Assembly: GCF_006829085.1 (NCBI RefSeq)
Contig: NZ_BJTC01000006.1
Location: forward strand, 186,001-250,000
Direction of reading: 5' to 3'
DNA from: Chryseobacterium sp. ON_d1
GTDB taxonomy: Bacteria; Bacteroidota; Bacteroidia; Flavobacteriales; Weeksellaceae
DNA: 64,000 nucleotides
A program made the translations under genes and the position numbers. Below are positions 61,030-64,000 of this stretch, in pieces. Below the pieces are notes generated by a model. It saw nothing but the letters and a program-made list of their open reading frames with translations, made no database searches and was not told the DNA's origin. The first letter of the stretch is position 1; the number at the start of each line of letters is the position of its first letter.

Positions 61030-62030
61030 TTCAAAATTTCATTTAAAATCGGATTAATAAAATCAACCTTTTTACCCGATATTTTTCTATAAAAAATCTT
61101 TACCCAATCGTTAAAAAAATCATCATCCATATCAAACAATTGATCTAACCTACCCAATCTCATTTCATTTTCGAAATGAGATAATTTTTTAATTGACGCA
61201 TCAAAGGTCTGAAGTGAATTAAATTTCTTATTGTAAGTATAGCCATTATCAATTGGAACCGTATCTGCAATACGTTCGATCATATTTTGATGTCTATGTT
61301 TGTAATAGTGTAGATTATTTGCTATGTGGTAATAACTACCTATTTCAAGGCCTAATATTGCTGCAAAATATTCTTGTAAAAATGTATAATTAAAGATGTT
61401 AACTCCAGTAGCTCCCCATATTAAATCATTAGACCTCATATAAACTGTCAAATTAAGTTTTTTATCTGGAGTACACATAAATTGAAGTAACCTAGTACAA
61501 GGGAGATCTTTTGTTATTTTTAAACTCTTATCAACATTTAAATAATCTTTTGGCGGATCACTTAATGTTAACACTGCCTGCCTATTGTAAAGATCATTTT
61601 TAAAACATTCTTCAATATAAACAAATTGATCAGTAATAATGTTTTCAAAAATTGGTTCAGCTGAATTTAAAGCTATTTGATAATCTTGAGAGTTTCCATT
61701 AAAAAATCTCATTCTTGGACCATACCCTCCCCTTATATATTTCTCATCGTCAGAAAATTCTTTTAATTTAGAGAGGTAAAATTCAATAAATTTCAAATCA
61801 TTTCTTCCTGATGCCAACCATAGAGATTCAGCATACGGAAGGAAAATATTCCATCTCCTTTCTCCAATATTAATCCAACGTGCAGTTGGGTCTGTAATTT
61901 TAAACATTACTGGTTCTGGTAACTCAACACATTCATAACCCCTTACATTTCTTGTTACACCATTCTCTAATATAGCTTTGGAAACTCCAACTAAAAAAGA
62001 GTTAATCCCTGTAAATTCTGCTGTATACAT
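61026..62030 (-). CDS. Thymidylate synthase-like pyrimidine (hydroxy)methylase
   Basis: 334 residues. DLPCTRLLQFM carries the nucleophilic Cys, followed by the substrate-binding segment MRSNDLIWGATGVNIFNYTFLQEYFA and HIANNLHYY. The layout is that of TS and dUMP/dCMP hydroxymethylases, but the sequence is far from housekeeping ThyA. It may make a modified pyrimidine nucleotide. Overlaps 61991-63013 by 40 bp, tightly coupled. Confidence 0.83.
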   Translation of the reverse strand: MYTAEFTGINSFLVGVSKAILENGVTRNVRGYECVELPEPVMFKITDPTARWINIGERRWNIFLPYAESLWLASGRNDLKFIEFYLSKLKEFSDDEKYIRGGYGPRMRFFNGNSQDYQIALNSAEPIFENIITDQFVYIEECFKNDLYNRQAVLTLSDPPKDYLNVDKSLKITKDLPCTRLLQFMCTPDKKLNLTVYMRSNDLIWGATGVNIFNYTFLQEYFAAILGLEIGSYYHIANNLHYYKHRHQNMIERIADTVPIDNGYTYNKKFNSLQTFDASIKKLSHFENEMRLGRLDQLFDMDDDFFNDWVKIFYRKISGKKVDFINPILNEILN

Positions 62031-63013
62031 TCCCTATTCAATTTATCATTAATTCCCCATTTAGGAGGAAAGAAAAATGTGATATTATTATTACTGCGTT
62101 TGTATTTTTGTTTAATCCTTACATTATCAATTTTTAAGTCTGGCATAACAGCTCTGAGATATTTGTCAGTTTCACAAAAACAATTCTGAATGTCAATTAA
62201 TTTAGGCTCTCTTCCAAACAAATTTTTAAAATTGTTAAAACCGTATTTTTCTCTATATTTCTCACTATTGTCTAATGTATATTCTATTAAATATTCTCGT
62301 GAGAAATCATTATAATTTAAAAAACATTTTTTCAACCCTCTAACGGCACCTATACCAGCTTTTACAAAAGAATTCTCATCAAAATTAATTACTTCAGAAT
62401 AATTAAAGTCTATTGTGTATTGATAGCCTAAAAAATCACCAATAAAAGGACAAGATGTTAAGTATAAATATATATCTTCTAATGATTTTGAATTACTAAT
62501 TTTTAAGAATAATTTATCTTTAATAAAATATTTCTCGATCATTTTTAGCCATCGGGCATGCTTTGAGATGATATTATTAAAATCTTTATGAGATCCTGTC
62601 ATTAGATAAGCAGAATTAAAAATAGGTGTAGATTTTATTCTCTCAGAAAGCAAGGAAGAAATTTTTTCCGAGTCAAAATTTTTGACAGAAATTTCCCCTA
62701 TTTTGGAAGTTAAAAATTCCCAAGTCTCAATTTTATTGAATACTTTAAATATAAGTATCCTCAATAAAATATCTTCTTCAGAATTATTGATATAGTTTTT
62801 ATTATAAATGACATTGTTAATTAGGTATTGACTTACCCTATCACTTGCTCTATAAACATTAGTAAATTTATGTTTTAAAAACACTTTATCTTTTGTTAAA
62901 AGATTTTGAGAGGAATAATACTTCTCCCAAAATATATTCATTCTTTCTTCCATAAAATAGAAGAAATACCTAAAGGCTTCCTCTCTTACAATTACATTTT
63001 TTTTAGTTAGCAT
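61991..63013 (-). CDS. 5-hmdU DNA kinase-like helical protein
   Basis: 340 residues. The N-terminal signature ERMNIFWEKYYSS followed by VFLKHKFTNVYRASDRVSQYL, plus CPFIGDFLGYQYTIDFNYS and GIGAVRGLKKCF, fits the helical domain known from 5-hmdU DNA kinases and alpha-glutamyl/putrescinyl thymine pyrophosphorylases of phage. No kinase domain is fused. Acts presumably on the product of the TS-like enzyme encoded just downstream. Confidence 0.75.
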   Translation of the reverse strand: MLTKKNVIVREEAFRYFFYFMEERMNIFWEKYYSSQNLLTKDKVFLKHKFTNVYRASDRVSQYLINNVIYNKNYINNSEEDILLRILIFKVFNKIETWEFLTSKIGEISVKNFDSEKISSLLSERIKSTPIFNSAYLMTGSHKDFNNIISKHARWLKMIEKYFIKDKLFLKISNSKSLEDIYLYLTSCPFIGDFLGYQYTIDFNYSEVINFDENSFVKAGIGAVRGLKKCFLNYNDFSREYLIEYTLDNSEKYREKYGFNNFKNLFGREPKLIDIQNCFCETDKYLRAVMPDLKIDNVRIKQKYKRSNNNITFFFPPKWGINDKLNRECIQQNLQGLTLF

Positions 63014-63130
63014 GTTTTTAGTTAGCTGTGATTATTTATTATTTTTTTCATAAAATTAAGACATATAATATACATTTCTTTGTAATCTATTCATTTTTAG
63101 TATTACTAATCAATATACTCTACGCTTTTA

Positions 63131-63445
63131 TTACAAAATACCTAGTTTTCTTCTACACTTCTTCAATTCATCTTCACTAAATAAAGATTGAAATTCTTCT
63201 AATAAAGCCAAATATTCTATTGACAAATCTACTCTATCAGCCAAAATTAAATCCCTTAGTTCTAACGTTTCCTTACCATTTATTAATCTCTTCGCTCCCT
63301 CAAAATAACCATACTTATCTAATAGAAGCCTCAATTGTCTGAATGAACGAATCTTTTCCATTTCAGATACATTTGTTGCTAACTGTATAGGCAAGAGGGA
63401 TAGATATATAAAATGGAGAAATGATTTCATCAATTTTATAATCAC
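63131..63445 (-). CDS. Hypothetical protein at the right end of the island
   Basis: Up to 104 residues; a start at the later Met (MEKIRSFRQL, ~76 residues) is equally possible because the first ~28 residues are hydrophobic and not leader-like. The conserved-looking core is RSFRQLRLLLDKYGYFEGAKRL. No family recognised; no integrase or excisionase motif. Confidence 0.45.
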   Translation of the reverse strand: MIIKLMKSFLHFIYLSLLPIQLATNVSEMEKIRSFRQLRLLLDKYGYFEGAKRLINGKETLELRDLILADRVDLSIEYLALLEEFQSLFSEDELKKCRRKLGIL

Positions 63446-63562
63446 AAAATCATTTTAATTTTTATTTTAAAATAGAACCACATCCTTGCAAAGTCAATCC
63501 AGCAAGGCTTTTCCGAGGAGGTTTAAGCGTATATTTCAGCGTTGTGATTTTTAGAAATAAAA

Positions 63563-63583
63563 AAGCCCCATAAATAGGGGCTT
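63563..63583 (-). terminator. Terminator of tRNA(CAT)
   Basis: Stem aagcccc / ggggctt followed on the minus strand by a U run. It differs from the left hairpin at 54447, as expected if the island brought its own terminator. Confidence 0.82.
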
Positions 63584-63597
63584 GTCGAGTTTTTGTA

Positions 63598-63610
63598 GTG
63601 GTCCCACCTG
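63598..63610 (-). repeat. Right attachment-like repeat (3' end of tRNA CAT)
   Basis: gtggtcccacctg, identical to 54479-54491, is the 3' end of the intact tRNA. Repeats at both ends of a 9.1-kb gene block are typical of tRNA-site integration. Confidence 0.75.
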
Positions 63611-63672
63611 GGCTCGAACCAGGGACCACCTGATTATGAGTCAGGTGCTCTAACCAACTGAGCTATAGGACC
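63599..63672 (-). tRNA. tRNA(CAT), Met or lysidine-Ile
   Basis: Acceptor GGTCCTA/TGGGACC, D arm AGCTCAGTTGGTTAGAGC, anticodon stem CCTGA/TCAGG with loop CTCATAA, T loop TTCGAGC, A73. The GGTC variable region and acceptor resemble Ile2(CAU) somewhat more than elongator Met. Serves as the integration site of the defence island. Confidence 0.93.
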
Positions 63673-63734
63673 TCAAAACTTGGTTAAATTTTGTGTTTGC
63701 AAAAATAGTAAAATTTCTTTCACTACAAAATTTT

Positions 63735-64000
63735 TTATTGCTTTTCTTGGCAAAGTTCTACCAGCACGCCGTTTGTAGACTTTGGATGTAAGAAGACAAC
63801 TAATTTATTATCAGCACCTTCTTTAGGTTCTTCGGAGATAAATTGAAATCCTTCTTTTTTCAGTCTTTTCACTTCATCCAGGATATTTTCTACCCCAAAT
63901 GCCAGATGATGGATCCCTTCACCCTTTTTATCAATAAATTTTGAGATCGGACTTTCAGGGTTACTGGCCTCCAACAGTTCAATTTTACTTTCTCCTGTTC
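63735..64000 (-). CDS. mce: Methylmalonyl-CoA epimerase, 5'-truncated by the window edge
   Basis: About 88 C-terminal residues: GESKIELLEASNPESPISKF, GEGIHHLAFGVENILDEV and PKSTNGVLVELCQ, the VOC-fold epimerase that interconverts the two methylmalonyl-CoA stereoisomers. The open frame runs past 64000; the in-window TTG at 63974 is not a start. Conserved backbone gene marking the right side of the island. Confidence 0.93.
   Translation of the reverse strand, partial: TGESKIELLEASNPESPISKFIDKKGEGIHHLAFGVENILDEVKRLKKEGFQFISEEPKEGADNKLVVFLHPKSTNGVLVELCQEKQ

Overview
The window is a low-GC chromosome segment of a Bacteroidota bacterium, most likely a Chryseobacterium-type Weeksellaceae. Signs of this are promoters with the Bacteroidetes -7 box TANNTTTG, A-rich leaders before start codons, SUKH, DUF4822 and bpX families, and a class I lanthipeptide leader of the flavobacterial type. 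Conserved backbone genes sit at both ends (truncated EF-G on the left, truncated methylmalonyl-CoA epimerase on the right). Almost everything between them is accessory.

Region 1 (about 5.0-9.3 kb, minus strand) is a Ro60/Y RNA locus: a TROVE-vWA Ro60 homologue followed by seven Y RNA-like genes. These share an internal-loop motif TGYCGT. The long copies carry a tRNA-like T arm, acceptor stem closed by a loop, and D arm, in the circularly permuted order expected of a YrlA-type tRNA mimic. A 73-residue protein and a SUKH protein are interleaved. A 19-bp palindrome (TRCGYAA-N5-TTGCGYA) sits 9-10 bp upstream of the -7 box at Ro60, at two Y RNA promoters, and again 34 kb away at an SDR gene, so these look like one regulon.

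Region 2 (10-42.6 kb) reads as a large RNA-damage-response island: DUF6493 with a decayed SWIM gene; two DEDDh exonucleases; a metallophosphoesterase; an RNase Z-like MBL protein; an Rnl2-type RNA ligase; DinB; a cyclic-phosphate-processing receiver (cREC); a YkuK-type RNase H fold protein; an array of 17 tRNA genes, several with non-standard architecture, interspersed with five copies of a new hairpin RNA; two short ORF-plus-terminator modules upstream of the array; a seven-gene MoxR-vWA-beta-propeller ternary operon; PNP, TatD and Sir2; a second set of six tRNAs and tRNA-like genes with unusual arms; and an SDR/DUF434 operon.

Region 3 (42.8-46.8 kb) is ordinary: a DUF4822 lipoprotein, an MBL hydrolase and a CPA1 antiporter. 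Region 4 (46.9-54.3 kb) is a RiPP cluster: an AraC/TPR regulator, a lanthipeptide-type precursor, a secreted S9 peptidase and a split LanB (dehydratase plus SpaB_C), with no cyclase.

Region 5 (54.48-63.61 kb) is an integrated defence island bounded by a 13-bp repeat of the 3' end of a tRNA(CAT). It holds a Thoeris system (ThsA, several TIR proteins, a SLOG protein) and a nucleotide-modification module (Nmad1-like, TIR, Nmad2-like, thymidylate-synthase-like, 5-hmdU-kinase-like helical protein). No integrase is recognisable. All functions are inferred from sequence reading; no database search was run.
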